Source: Branchinecta lynchi
Taxonomy: Eukaryota > Arthropoda > Branchiopoda > Anostraca > Branchinectidae
DNA length: 64,000 nt
NCBI GenBank assembly: GCA_023053575.1
Contig: JAKZAP010000012.1
Span: 2,542,230-2,606,229, forward strand
Reading direction: 5' to 3'
This document shows, one piece after another, positions 10,230-20,579 of this stretch. How positions within the stretch are numbered: position 1 is the first letter of the stretch; each line of letters opens with the position of its first letter. Below the pieces are notes generated by a model that saw only the letters and a program-made list of their open reading frames with translations, was not told the DNA's origin and searched no databases. The position numbers were made by a program, and so were the translations under genes.

Positions 10230-11990
10230 ATGAATGAATTTTATTGACCCACTGCACTACAATGAGGACTAGTGGATTATTATAAAAGAAACTGGAAAAG
10301 GAAAAAACAAAAACATAAAGTACATGAACAATAACAATAAGACTTAAAGGACGGTAACTAATCATACTCGATCATTCCTGGCCGTACAGACGGGTGATCG
10401 AGGGGTGGTTGCAAGAACGAAGGATTCGAGCACGGAGATCTTCCACCGCGGTAACAGGTTCATTAACTTTAAATCTGATGATTAAATAGGTGTTCCGCGT
10501 CCATACTGGCAATTTTAGCAAAAATTTCAGGTAACGAAAGAACAGTGAACGGATATGTTTGATTTCAAAACGGGTAAAAATTTTCCAGAAGGGGGTGAGG
10601 TAAAGGACATGAGGAAGGGCTACAGTATTGTACAAAATAGCAAGATATTTCCGACAGAATCGACGCTTATTTATCACTATGGATGCGTACGCCGTTCGGA
10701 GTTTTTCCCCCAAATACTCAATAAGCAAACAACGGGTTTCGCGGAGACTCCTTCCGACTGGGACACCAAGGTAAATGACCTGATCAGACGGTTCCAGAAC
10801 GGTGCTCCCCAGTTTAACAGGTTGGCTAATAGATAAACGATCATTAAAGAACAAAATATTTGATTTCGAGGGGTTAAACTTTAAAACAACTTTTTTGTAC
10901 TCATTTTCGAGGATATCATAATTTTCAATAAGTGTAGGGATGAGTCTCCTTCCGATTGGGACACCAAGGTAAATGACCTGATCAGACGGTTCAAGAACGG
11001 TGCTCCCCAGTTTAACAGGCTGGCTAATAGATAAACGATCATTAAAGAACAAAATATTTTATTTCGAGGGGTTAAACTTTAAACCACCTTTTTTGTACTC
11101 ATTTTCGAGGATATCATAATTTTCAATAAGTGTAGGGACGAGTCTGCACAGGTTATCGATCATCTGCATACGTTAGCAAGGACAAATCCAACCCTTTCAA
11201 AATACACGAAGTACGGATTTTAGACTGTGCTTCTAGTACGCTATTGTTGAAGAGGTCAGGGGAAATAACTGATCCTTGGCGGACACCTTTCTCAACGGGA
11301 ACTTCAACAGTCTTATGAGGATCGCTTGGGACCTTGATACAAGCGGTACATATAATATAAAACCTTCCCAATATCCAGTGGCACACCTCGTTTGTACGCT
11401 TCCAGAATCACTTGTGGATGGATAGACGAATCGAAGGCCCGGCTTACGTCATGGAACCCACGAACTAGAGTTTCCCCAGAATTAATAGCATCAATGAGCA
11501 CTTCAGAAAGCACGAGCAGGGCGTGCAAGCAACCTAAACTTTTCCTGAATCCGAACTGGACTTCAGGCATCCAACAAAACTTACGAATACTGGCAGATGC
11601 AAGATAAATAAGTTGGATCTCCATAAATAAGTTGGATAGCAGAAATACCATCTGAACCACTAGATCGTTTCTTACTTAATTTTAAAATACAATCAACGAC
11701 TGCATCCCGCGACACAACAAAATTTGACGGGGGAGGATCTATGAGAATATTATCCAATTCGACCGCAAATGGTGAAGACAATGTAACGTCAGGTGCTCAA
11801 AATTCATTAGTAAAATAAGTTTGCCATACTTTAGATTCAATTTTTTCTTTGTAGCATACTTTTGATTCTTCTTCACGTAACTTCCATATTGAAGATCGAT
11901 TAATTATTATTCGCTCGGTAAATCCCGCCTTGACTTTACACTGGTGATCACTGAGAGCTTTATCGAACTTTCGCTTGTATACACTCGCAA
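10230..11990 (-). pseudogene. LINE ORF2 copy (linker, reverse transcriptase, thumb), broken
   Basis: Read on the minus strand from about 11990: an endonuclease-RT linker rich in charged residues (KVCYKEKIESKVWQTYF); early RT motifs (SKKRSSGSDGIS); motif A in decayed form (FHDVSRAFDSSIHPQV); motif B (GVRQGSVISPDLFN); the catalytic YADD motif (LSLLTYADD, about 11153-11180); then the thumb and C-terminal region (YLGVPVGRSLRE; TRNTYLIIRF) down to 10372. The 3' UTR runs to 10230 and ends in an ATTCATTCATTC-type tail, as in several LINE groups that end in short tandem repeats. Frame changes separate motifs A, B/C and the thumb, and the endonuclease domain is missing, so the copy is 5'-truncated and inactive. 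It belongs among non-LTR retrotransposons; the clade is not resolved. The thumb contains an in-frame 198-bp tandem duplication (separate entry). Confidence 0.82.
10750..11145 (-). repeat. 198-bp in-frame tandem duplication inside the LINE
   Basis: Units 10750-10947 and 10948-11145 are nearly identical (GGACACCAAGGTAAATGACC in both, 198 bp apart). 198 is 66 codons, so the minus-strand frame stays open through both units and repeats SDQVIYLGVP. Few differences separate the units, so the duplication is younger than much of the LINE decay. Confidence 0.9.
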
Positions 11991-12015
11991 CGAGTTTGTA
12001 TACACTCGCAGCGAG

Positions 12016-12354
12016 TTATTCGAAACTAACTGAATACTCTAAAACAAAGCTCTGTTTTTTAACAAATTATCCATGACTTTAGATGTTTCAAGCCTTGTCC
12101 CAGACCCATTGACTTCTAGGAAAAACTTGGCAAGATTGAGATAACCGGTCTTATGCATTAGTAGCATGATCCGCCAATACTCGTTGGCAAGCTATGCGCT
12201 TGGAAAATCGTGAATCACGGCACGTGCAAAGATTAGTGTAGTGTCGTTAGTGGGATTATAATGTAACATATTAAATTTGGGTCCTCATGTTCAAGAATTA
12301 AAGACTGCGATCCGAAAGTAGGTTGCATTGTCAATATAGGTACGATGTGTCCTT
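12016..12354 (+). mobile_element. X-family element, copy 2
   Basis: It matches other X copies (GACCCATTGACTT, ATAACCGGT, GTGTCGTTAGTGGG, AGTAGGTTGCATTG) and ends TGTCCT before TTAA (12355-12358). The left end is lost next to a short tandem repeat TACACTCGCAACGAGTT at 11983-12017. Confidence 0.6.
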
Positions 12355-12925
12355 TAAAAGTGTTCTAGGTCTCCCACCACTTGACTTTCATTCGTCGCGC
12401 CAAATAGCTTTTCTAGACACCAACACATGTCGCCAGTCTAAGTCTATTTATTTGATAAACTACTTTTCAATCAATCAATCAAACAATCGTTGTAATTTGC
12501 CATTATATTGTAAAAAGTAGCAGTGGCATTGTCAAAACATAGTTAAAAAAAAAATACAGTTAAAATGAGCACATACACAAAAACAAGACATTATCTGACA
12601 TTGTAGTGCTGAACAAAGTAGTGGACAAAAGATGAGTTGTATCGCTCGTTGGAGTTTGCAGGTGGTTGCTTTAAGTTGACTTTTGAGGCTGCTTAACTTC
12701 TTGCCAGGGGACCATCGACCGTAGGCGCGGCAAAGTTTTAGTTCCATGTACTGCTTTTGCCTCTCCCCCTTGCTTTGACCTGTCTCGCGTTATTTAAATT
12801 CTTGTACACGCATCCTTCCTACGGCCTATATAATAAACAACTTTCTTGTCCCACCGCTTGGCTTTTAGCCTGTCTCGCCAAAACAAGTTGCTTAAATCCT
12901 GCTTCCGTTATCTTGTACCTTTGAC

Positions 12926-14377
12926 CAGAGGCGTCACGACTGGGGGGGGGGGGGGGACGCCTCCCCCCCCCCAAAGCCGTCGGCCAGTCGGTACAAAAAT
13001 ATCGAGTCGGCGCGATTTTTGTCAAAATTGTTGATTTTTCGGGATCACAAAACGTAAGACATCGCAAAAGTTGTCCGTCTGTCCGTCCGTCTGTAAGCAC
13101 GATAACTCTCGTAGGGAATGAGATATTTTGATGAAACTTGGTGTGAGGATTCGTTGGGTCGTCGGAACAGTCAAGTTCGTAGATGGGCTTTATAGTCCTA
13201 CATTTAGGGGTGGGGGTTCAAATTAAGGGGCAAACAAAATATTTTGAACCAGCTAATGTGATAGTCGATTATGGGGTAAGAAGACATGCTGAGCACGATG
13301 ATGAAAACTATTTTGTCATCGGACGAGTAGTTCGCCCGGAATCCGGCCAAAACCGGAAAGTTTGTTAAAAGTAAAAGTTTTATTTGAAGTTGATTAGATG
13401 TTCGGCTTAGGGGTAGGAAGACATGCTGAAGACGATTGTGAAAACCATTTTCTCGACGGACAAGTAGTTCGCCCGGAATCCGGCCGAAACCGGAAAGTTC
13501 GTTAAAATTAGAAGTTTTCTTTCGAGTTGATTAGATGTTCGATTTAGGGCAAGAAGACATGTTGGACACTTATGTGAAAACAATTTTCTACCCGGACATG
13601 TAGTTCGCCCGGAATCCGTTGAAAACCGGAAAGTTGGTTAAAAGTAAAAGTTTATTCTGAAGTTGATTAAATGTTTGATTTATGGGTAAAAAGACATGCC
13701 GAACACGATGTTGAAAATAATTTTCTCGCTGGACAACTAGTTCGCCCGGAATCCGGCCAAAACCAGGAAATTTGTTAAAAGCAAAAGTTCGATTAGATGA
13801 CAGATTAAGGGGTAAGAAGAGAGGCGGAGTCGGTTTATGACAATGGATTTTTACCCGGACATCTAATTATTCCGGAATCCGGTTGTAATCGGATTTTTTT
13901 TTAAGTCAAACTTTTATTCAAAGTTGATTAGATGTTCTTTATATGGATAAGGATGTACGCTGGTTTTGTTTCTGCATGTTTTTTTGCTGGTCTAGTAGTT
14001 CGCTCGGAAATCGGCAGGAAGTCTCGGTCAGTATCGTCAAAATAGATATGGCTTATAGAGGTATATCTGAACTTGGTTTTCTCTGATGATTAGCCTGTCC
14101 AAGACTGGATCTGGCGAAGACAATTGACTCGATTGTCTGAATCAGATATTAGATTTTTGGGATCCCATCGATACCTTTGGTCTTATTTTTCATGAAAACA
14201 GTCGGTTTTTCTGAAAATCAGTGGATTTTTCGGAAAATCAGTCGATTTTTTTTCAAAAATGTAATTTTTATTATTGAAAACAGTCGTTTTTCTGCAGAAA
14301 AAGTCGCTAAAAATTACCAGCCAGTCGGTAAATGCCTCGTCCCCCCTCCCCAAACATTTTGGCTAGTAACGCCTCTG
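12926..14377 (+). mobile_element. W-family hAT-like MITE interrupted by an S element
   Basis: The ends are CAGAGGCGTCACGACTGG and, inverted, CAGAGGCGTTACTAGCC. The flanking 8-bp sequences CCTTTGAC (12918-12925) and CCCTTGAC (14378-14385) differ at one base. Without the S insertion the W part is about 300 bp and aligns with the intact copy at 52519-52852. Both contain strings of CAGTCG/CGATTTTT-like motifs and G/C runs near the left end. Confidence 0.85.
13041..14188 (+). mobile_element. S-family element, copy 1 (internal 136-bp array)
   Basis: It begins GGGATCACAAAACGTAAG and ends TTTGGTCTTATT. The interior is five or more diverged units of about 136 bp, each with TTCGCCCGGAATCCGG and GAAGTTGATTAGATGTTC. 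The boundaries are defined by comparison with the empty W copy at 52.5 kb. S has no inverted ends and no coding frame. The plan (unique ends around a tandem core) resembles mollusc-type Helitron-like repeats, but this is only an analogy. Confidence 0.8.
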
Positions 14378-14666
14378 CCCTTGACAACCTACTTTATATC
14401 CAACCTACTTGTTCTCACCCCAATGCTTGGCTTTAGCCAAAAGTTGTTAATTCCACAGAAAGCTCTTAACAGAACTCCTTTCTAGCTCAATATCCCCAAT
14501 TTCGGCCTCTCAGGAATTTGTATTAAACCTTTCCAAAAATGTTCCCTAATCCCTGGAGATTAGTTGGGTCTTCTGACATTAAATACCAGTTTTTGTCGGG
14601 AAAAAATGGACGTGTTTGTCAGCGGTTTCTTTCTTGTTGAGCTGCACTAGATGCACCGAATTTTCT

Positions 14667-14814
14667 GTTTTACACCCTTTCCGTGTTGGACGGAAAAAAG
14701 AAATGGCAGAAGGGGATTATTAGAAGAGTTGAGTAGTTTGTCGGGCTTTCCGACGGACCGGGACAAAGGAAACTTTTGGAGGATTTTCCTAGCAAGGTTT
14801 CACTGAAAAAGAAA
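14667..14814 (+). repeat. Dispersed repeat B, direct copy
   Basis: It matches the minus strand of 3535-3675 (see that entry) and shares its first 40 bases with 18349-18390. Confidence 0.65.
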
Positions 14815-14835
14815 ATGAATACGACAGCTTGTAGG

Positions 14836-15008
14836 CAGGCCCGTATCCATGATTTTGCCTTTCGGGGGGGGGGGTTGCCTGCGAATTGGACACAAAAGTA
14901 TAAAAAAGACACAGATCAGAGGGAAAAGCCTATAAAAATCATTATTTTTTTACCTTTGGGGGGGGGGGGGGGTTACCCCCTACCCCCCCCCCCCTGGATA
15001 CGGCATTG
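14836..15008 (+). mobile_element. Z-family hAT-like MITE, copy 3
   Basis: It has CAGGCCCGTATCCA at the left and CCTGGATACGGCATTG at the right, with exact duplications CTTGTAGG (14828-14835, 15009-15016). Long G and C runs lie inside. Confidence 0.88.
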
Positions 15009-15279
15009 CTTGTAGGACTCGGTTGATTTGGCACGGTAAAGCCGCACGGTCTAAGCCCTACGAGCGAACATACTGAACCAGAAGTGCAGAATGTTGGGGG
15101 GTGGGTGCAAGGTATTTACCGACTATCTTGTCTGTGGGAACCGTGCATGTAGTGTTGGCTGTTATGAAACTTCTGACAGTGCAGACTCACGTCTGAAAAA
15201 ACATCAGTCCCGGAGGCTAGAATGATGCAATTTTTAGGTTTATTTTTCGCTTTTTTTTCGTTGTAGTTATTGAATAGTT

Positions 15280-15392
15280 TGAGCACGGAGGTACGACAAA
15301 TCCGAAAGAAAAACCGTTCGATAAAATCACTTGTTCCGAAGCAGCGAAGTAACGAAATAACGCCATTTTCATCGGGTCTTCGAGCTTAATTT
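15280..15392 (+). mobile_element. Q-family 3' fragment
   Basis: It matches the last 110 bp of Q copies (AGCGAAGTAACG, CATTTTCATCGGGTCTTC); the expected TTAA is changed. Confidence 0.5.
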
Positions 15393-15453
15393 GTTTGCAT
15401 AGGTGGTGGATAACAAGACAGCTGTGGTTCAGTTGGATTCTGTTAGACTTTAA

Positions 15454-16060
15454 AGGGCCTGTCGTACGTATAATGCGAATTCAACCTACTTCTGTAATAT
15501 CATTCATTAGTTCTTAAACCCGCTAAAACACCTCACCATCTTTGCACTTGCCGCGATCCACTAGTTTCCATGCGCACTATGCTCCGGACGAGTGTTCCCG
15601 TATCATGCTTTGGGAAATTTGTACAACACCTTCTGCACTCCTTCTATACTATTTCGTTCTGGCGTCACTCAGGTTCTGCGAAAGAAGGAGATTAAAAAGA
15701 TGAGATCATGTTGTTTTAAATATGCAAAGCACCTGCTCCACTTATCGAAATTATGCCATAACCATACATTGACGGAGAAGTTCAAAATTCAAGATGCAAG
15801 TACTACCTTTTTGGATGTTTCCTCATCGCTTTCGAAAATCATGGATGCAGGGCCCAACCAGCACACGACGTCGTCCACTGTTTCCTGACCGAAGATTAAA
15901 AATTAAGTGTCTTTTTCTGTGTTTGTATGTGTTTTGTTTACTTTCTTCATTTACTCCGCCTTTCCGAAATGACGGGTCCTAAATAAATTACTTACTACTT
16001 AGTTACATGCTACTGATGCATAAAACCGGTTTTCTGAATTTTGCCGAGATCTTGCTATAA
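15454..16060 (-). mobile_element. X-family element, copy 3, split by a LINE
   Basis: TTAA (15450-15453) is followed by AGGGCCTGTCGTACG and the usual X sequence on the minus strand up to 15601. After the LINE fragment, X sequence resumes near 16010 (ACCGGTTTTCTGAATTTTGCC, comparable to the minus strand of 4250-4310). Confidence 0.6.
15602..16005 (+). pseudogene. 5'-truncated LINE 3' end with (CTTA)n tail
   Basis: An open frame at 15592-15888 gives LYNTFCTPSILF, VLRKKEIKKMRSCCFKYAK and HNHTLTEKFKI, similar in order to the C-terminal part of the LINE at 10.4 kb (ILYNTVALPHVL, RFEIKHIRSLFFRYLK, RNTYLIIRFKV). It is followed by a 3' UTR with ACTCCGCC and a decayed ATTACTTACT tail. It lies inside an X element, so it inserted after X. 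Confidence 0.7.
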
Positions 16061-16097
16061 GCGAGGGGTTGCGCACTGGCCGATTTCGTGTACACCA

Positions 16098-16283
16098 TGA
16101 GGCAGAGGCAGATGAGGCACGTGAGGCAGGCATGAGGCACGTGAGGCGGACATGAGGCACGTGAGGCAGACATGAGGCACGTGAGGCAGACATGAGGCAC
16201 GTGAGGCAGACATGAGGCACGTGAGGCAGACATGAGGTACGTGAGGCAGGCATGAGGCAGACATGAGGCACGTGAGGCAGACA
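16098..16283 (+). repeat. 20-bp minisatellite with CACGTG in each unit, array 1
   Basis: The unit is CATGAGGCACGTGAGGCAGA, repeated about eight times with few changes. Seven units hold an exact CACGTG and one holds TACGTG. The leader is GCGAGGGGTTGCGCACTGG followed by GTGTACACCATGAGGCA. Long open frames across it on the minus strand come from the repeat, not from a gene. Confidence 0.92.
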
Positions 16284-16930
16284 CGATGAAAATACAACTT
16301 GCGTAGAATTGAAGTCATCGGACCAAAAAATCTTAGCAATGTCAGTGTCAAAATGTCGCAACATTTTTGTTTGATATTACATATCGATTAAGCAATTCGT
16401 TTGTGGCGAATCTCTGAAAGTACCCAGTACCGACAGTACTGTTCAGGCCACAGAGTATCTTGATAGTAATATAAGAGGTCTAACTCGCCTATCTTGCAAT
16501 GTAACGGATGGGATGGAAAAATTACCGCGCGCCATCTGCAGAAGATTCTCATTTGACCATTTGATTTTGGCCTATACATTTGACGGTTCGATTTGACACC
16601 ATAGTCATTGAGTGTGAAACCCTGACTGGTTTTACAGTAGACCCAGGGGATCACGAGCCCTTCCTTGTAGAGGGAGGGGGTGGGGAGGGGCAGCTCCAAG
16701 ATTATACCAGAATTGTTCGAGATTTTACCTTGGAATTTACCAGAATTTCTTTGCATCCTACGTCATTTCTTTGAAGTTTATTCACTGCCCAGATCTTAAA
16801 ATATTTTTCTACATCCGGAGAAGGGGGGGGGGGGAAATAATCATTGAAAACATGCATCCATGTGCGACCCTGTATTCAGCCGAACGCCGAAACTTTGGTT
16901 GCCTTCTTAGCCATTTTTGACATGTTATTA

Positions 16931-17270
16931 TGGCACTTGCCTTTCTCCAAGTGCCATATAGCGATCGCAATTTCTGTCCGTCCGTCGGTCGGTCCGGATT
17001 TTGCTAGTTCGGGCACTTCCACATACGCTAGGACGATCAAACTTGGCAGGCATATCAGGGACCCCAAATGATTGTTGCATCATTTCCCCGATCCGAGCAT
17101 CGTTGGGGGAGTGGAGGGAGGGGAATCCGGAATCTTGAGGTATTTATAACTTTTGAACGGGTGATCGGATAGCAATGAAAAACTAGACCTACGTTGCCTG
17201 GGTTAAATGCTGGATTTGTCAACTTATCGAAGCTTTTAAAACGGTTTGTTCTAAAAAGAAGAATCACATG
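16931..17270 (+). mobile_element. T-family element, 5' part
   Basis: It starts with the T hairpin (ATGGCACTTG ... CAAGTGCCAT, 16931-16959), then CCGTCCGTCGGTCGGTCC, CTAGGACGATCAAACTTGG, and one unit with GAATCCGGAATCTTGAGG. It is truncated relative to the copy at 35.0-36.4 kb. Confidence 0.7.
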
Positions 17271-17304
17271 ATCAATTAAAAGATATTCTTTAGCGTTGTA
17301 AAAA

Positions 17305-18920
17305 CAACAATAAAATAATATCGGAAGAAGGGACTAAATTGAATTTGCGGTCAGTTGAACTTTATCCTTTTCAATCCGTAGACATCGTGACGGATGAAAA
17401 CTTGGAACAATATGTTATATAATCTAGTTGGTATTATAAAGCTATCCTTAACTTTTCAGGATTAAAATACCATAGATGACGCTATCAATTATTACGAAAC
17501 TACCTCATTGTTTTACATTATCGTTTGTACCCCTTGCGTAAACAGTTAATCCTAGGTTATAGTGAGACCTTCGTTACAAACTTTCTTACCGTCATATATT
17601 ACAGAAATCGAATACAATGTGCACTAATTTGCAAAAGTTTCCAGCCCCTCGTGAACCGATTCCTACTTACAAATCCCTCTCCCGTGATAGAAATCAAGTT
17701 CACGGGAAACAAATAAAGAGTACACCAGCTAGCAAAAGTTGCAAACCCCTCCTCGCTGAAGATGATTGTAGCATAACAGCCGATTATTATACTTCTAAGC
17801 CCCAGGCATGTCTTACAATTGGGAACAAAAGTGTTCTTATCATCGAATACACCGGAAACTAATAACAGGTACACCAACTAGCAAAAGCTCCAAACTCCTC
17901 ATTGCCGAAGATGATTATGAGCTAACAGTTGACTGTTGCTTTCTAGTCCCTTACATGTCTCACAACTGGTATCGCCTGTTTTTGGTTTCAGTGTGTACCT
18001 TACTCCTGAAGTTGTCAACCCCTTGAAACTTTCAAACTGGTTTATCTCATGAAGGATTTTTGTTAAAAAAAATGGATGACATATACTTTAATCAGCTCAT
18101 AAAGGGCTATCGATTGCCCTTACAACAACAAAAGAATATCGGAAAAAGGGACTAAATTGACTTCGCAGTCAGTTGAACTTTATCCTTTTCAATCGTAGAC
18201 ATCGTGACGGATGAAAACTTGGAACAATATCTCATATAATCTAGTTGGTATTATAAAGCTATCCGTAACTTTTCAGGATTAAAATACCATAGATGACACT
18301 ATTAATTATTACGAAACTACCTCATTGTTTTACAATATCGTTTGTACCCCTTCCGTGTAGGACGAAAAAAAGAAATGGCAGAAGGGGATTTATATAAACC
18401 GAATACAATATGCAACAATTTGCACAAAATTCTAGCCCCTCGTGAACCGATCCTTACTTACAAGTCCGTCTCCCATGATAGACATCAAGTTCACCGGATA
18501 AAAATAATGGGTACACCAGGTAGCAAAAGTTGCAAACCCCTCATCGCTGAAGATTTTTGTAGCATAACAGCCGATTATTACTTACAAGTCCCTTACATGT
18601 TTTACAATTGGGAACCAAATTGTTCTTACCATCGAATACACCGGAAACAAATCACAGATACACCAACTGGCAAAAGCTGCAAACCCCTCATTGCCGAAGA
18701 TGATTATGAGCTAACATATATCGACTGTCGCCTATAAGTCCCCTACATGTCTCACAGCAGGTATCGCCTATTGTTGGTTTCGTTTGTACATTCCTACTGA
18801 AGTTGTCAACCCCTTGAAACTTTCAAACTGGTGTATCTCACGAAGGAATCTTTGTACCAAAAAACGGGTGCCATATACTTTGATTAGCTCATCAACGGCT
18901 ATCGATTGCTGTTGAAAAAA
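17305..18920. repeat. 818-bp tandem duplication with internal repeats
   Basis: GGGACTAAATTGA occurs at about 17330 and again 818 bp later, and the sequence stays alignable to the end of both units (GCTATCGATTGC). Within each unit, a segment around TACACCAACTAGCAAAAG recurs at about 141 bp. Copy 2 also carries a piece of repeat B at 18349-18390. Open frames across it are short and inconsistent between copies, so it is probably non-coding. Confidence 0.85.
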
Positions 18921-19762
18921 AATTCTACATGTCTTAGTTCAAAAGTTGACTTTTTTGCCGTAGGCCAACTTTCTAACGTCACCACTTAGAAAGGAGCAAA
19001 GGATAATATCCAATTTCTTTAGCAAGGAGAGAAGTTCTAAAGTTTAAGATGTACATCTGATACCATTTCTCTACCGCACACCCAAGTGCAAAAAAACGAA
19101 TGATAAACTCAGCTGAAATCGCGAACACAAATGGATAGAAAAAATAGATGGCAGCACTTTCGGACCCGTGGTAAAAAGCCACTTTTTGTTTGCTCTAGAT
19201 TTTTCTATTTATCACTCAAAGAAGATATGTTGGCTGTGGGGCCGGGTAACTGCCGCATATATTTAACACTTATATTTAAACCAGATTTTAACACTATATT
19301 CACCAGATCTTTTTTAGATTTTTAACCAGATCTAACACTATATTTAACACCAGATTTTAATCCATCTTCAATTTGAAACTGGTGCCTGCCTGCTTGCGTG
19401 CTAGAGCGGAGCTTTTCACTCAAAAGCAGAAACATGGTTTGATGAAACGTAAGGTTGGCTGCACAACTTCAGATAGTCCTCTCTGGCATAGGCTATATAA
19501 CTCCTCTTCACTTCGCACACCGTAGGCTCTGGCTCGAGGACAAGTAAAAACCATCCTTTTTGGCCCCAGGCAACAGTTCTACGGAGCTTTCCAAAATGTA
19601 ATGTCATATTCATCAATCCGGCCTAAGGTCCACACTTTCCGTAAAAACCGCACAGGTTAGACCCTTACCAGTAACCAGGAATAAAATGAAATCGGCGGCA
19701 TAGAAAAAAAAAAAAAATACAGGACAAAACCATAAGTGTTGCTCTCGCAACACAATGATGTT
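18921..19762. other. Unassigned sequence
   Basis: No gene is recognised. A small AACACTATATT/ACCAGATTTTA repeat cluster lies at 19265-19365. Confidence 0.35.
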
Positions 19763-20080
19763 TGGAGAGATCTCGTGCCTCAGACGACCCACTTAAAATC
19801 CGGACCGGATCCGGTGACTTTGGGGGGAGATGGAGGGGGGAACCGGAAATCTTGGGAAACGCTTAGAGTGGAGGGATCGGGACGAAACTTGGTCGGAAGA
19901 ACAAGCACAAGTCCTAGATAAATCGTTGAGAGAACCGGACCGGATTCGGGCACTGTGGCGGGAGTTTGGTGGTGGGGGGGGGAATTAGGTGATCCCGCGA
20001 GTTCGGTACTAGGACGATGGAATTTGGTAGGCATATCAAGGACACGAACAGACTGCCTTAAGAATAGTCGTTGAGTAGTC
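19763..20080 (+). mobile_element. T-family fragment
   Basis: It matches T units (CCACTTAAAATCCGGACCGG, GGAAATCTTGGGAAACGC, TAGGACGATGGAATTTGG) without the hairpin start. Confidence 0.65.
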
Positions 20081-20309
20081 TTTTGAATAGTCCTGAGTAT
20101 ACCTAAGTCTGTCAGAGATAATTTACCAGGGTTTCTTAAAGGCATTAATCAACTAATAAGAAATTTATCTTTCAAATAATCCGCATGGACAACCCAGTTC
20201 AAATTTCCCGAGGGGATGAGAAGCTCCCTCTCTTTTTGTTATTCATCACAGATCTCGTAACTGAGCGAAAATTTTTCAAAAATCCCTAAACGTGTCACCA
20301 GAACGGGCG

Positions 20310-20400
20310 ATGAGGCACGTGAGGCAGACATGAGGCACGTGAGGCAGGCATGAGGCACGTGAGGCAGGCATGAGGCACGTGAGGCAGGCATGAGGCAGGG
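20310..20400 (+). repeat. 20-bp CACGTG minisatellite, array 2
   Basis: The unit is the same as at 16.1 kb, with four exact CACGTG sites at 20-bp spacing. It is followed by GTACACCATGAGGCA and then GCGCAACCCCTCGGC, so the GAGGGGTTGCG leader lies on the other strand relative to the repeat, opposite to array 1. Confidence 0.9.
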
Positions 20401-20439
20401 AACTTGTACACCATGAGGCACCAGCGCGCAACCCCTCGG

Positions 20440-20575
20440 CTATAAGTCGGTGGACCTGGGAAAAAGGTTAAAACAGGCAAGGCCATGGATATGTTATTTA
20501 AGCAGAGCCTAGCTTTACAGTATTCAGATAACCTTGAATATTTGAAGATAAACAGTAAATAGTGCGAGGTTTGCT
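20440..20575 (-). mobile_element. X-family 5' fragment, copy 4
   Basis: The + strand reads AAACAGTAAATAGTGCGAGG and then TTGCT before TTAA (20576-20579), the inverse of an X start. The minisatellite element sits at its inner end. Confidence 0.6.
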
Positions 20576-20579
20576 TTAA

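Noticed and set aside
13041..14188. S as a classical TIR transposon or a definite Helitron
   Set aside because: It has no inverted ends, and neither a TC start nor a CTRR end was seen; the T-rich target makes its duplication status ambiguous.
15999..16364. Cys/His/Pro-rich open frames across 16.0-16.4 and 20.2-20.7 kb
   Set aside because: They arise from the 20-bp minisatellite, whose three-fold frame cycling gives long open but meaningless frames.
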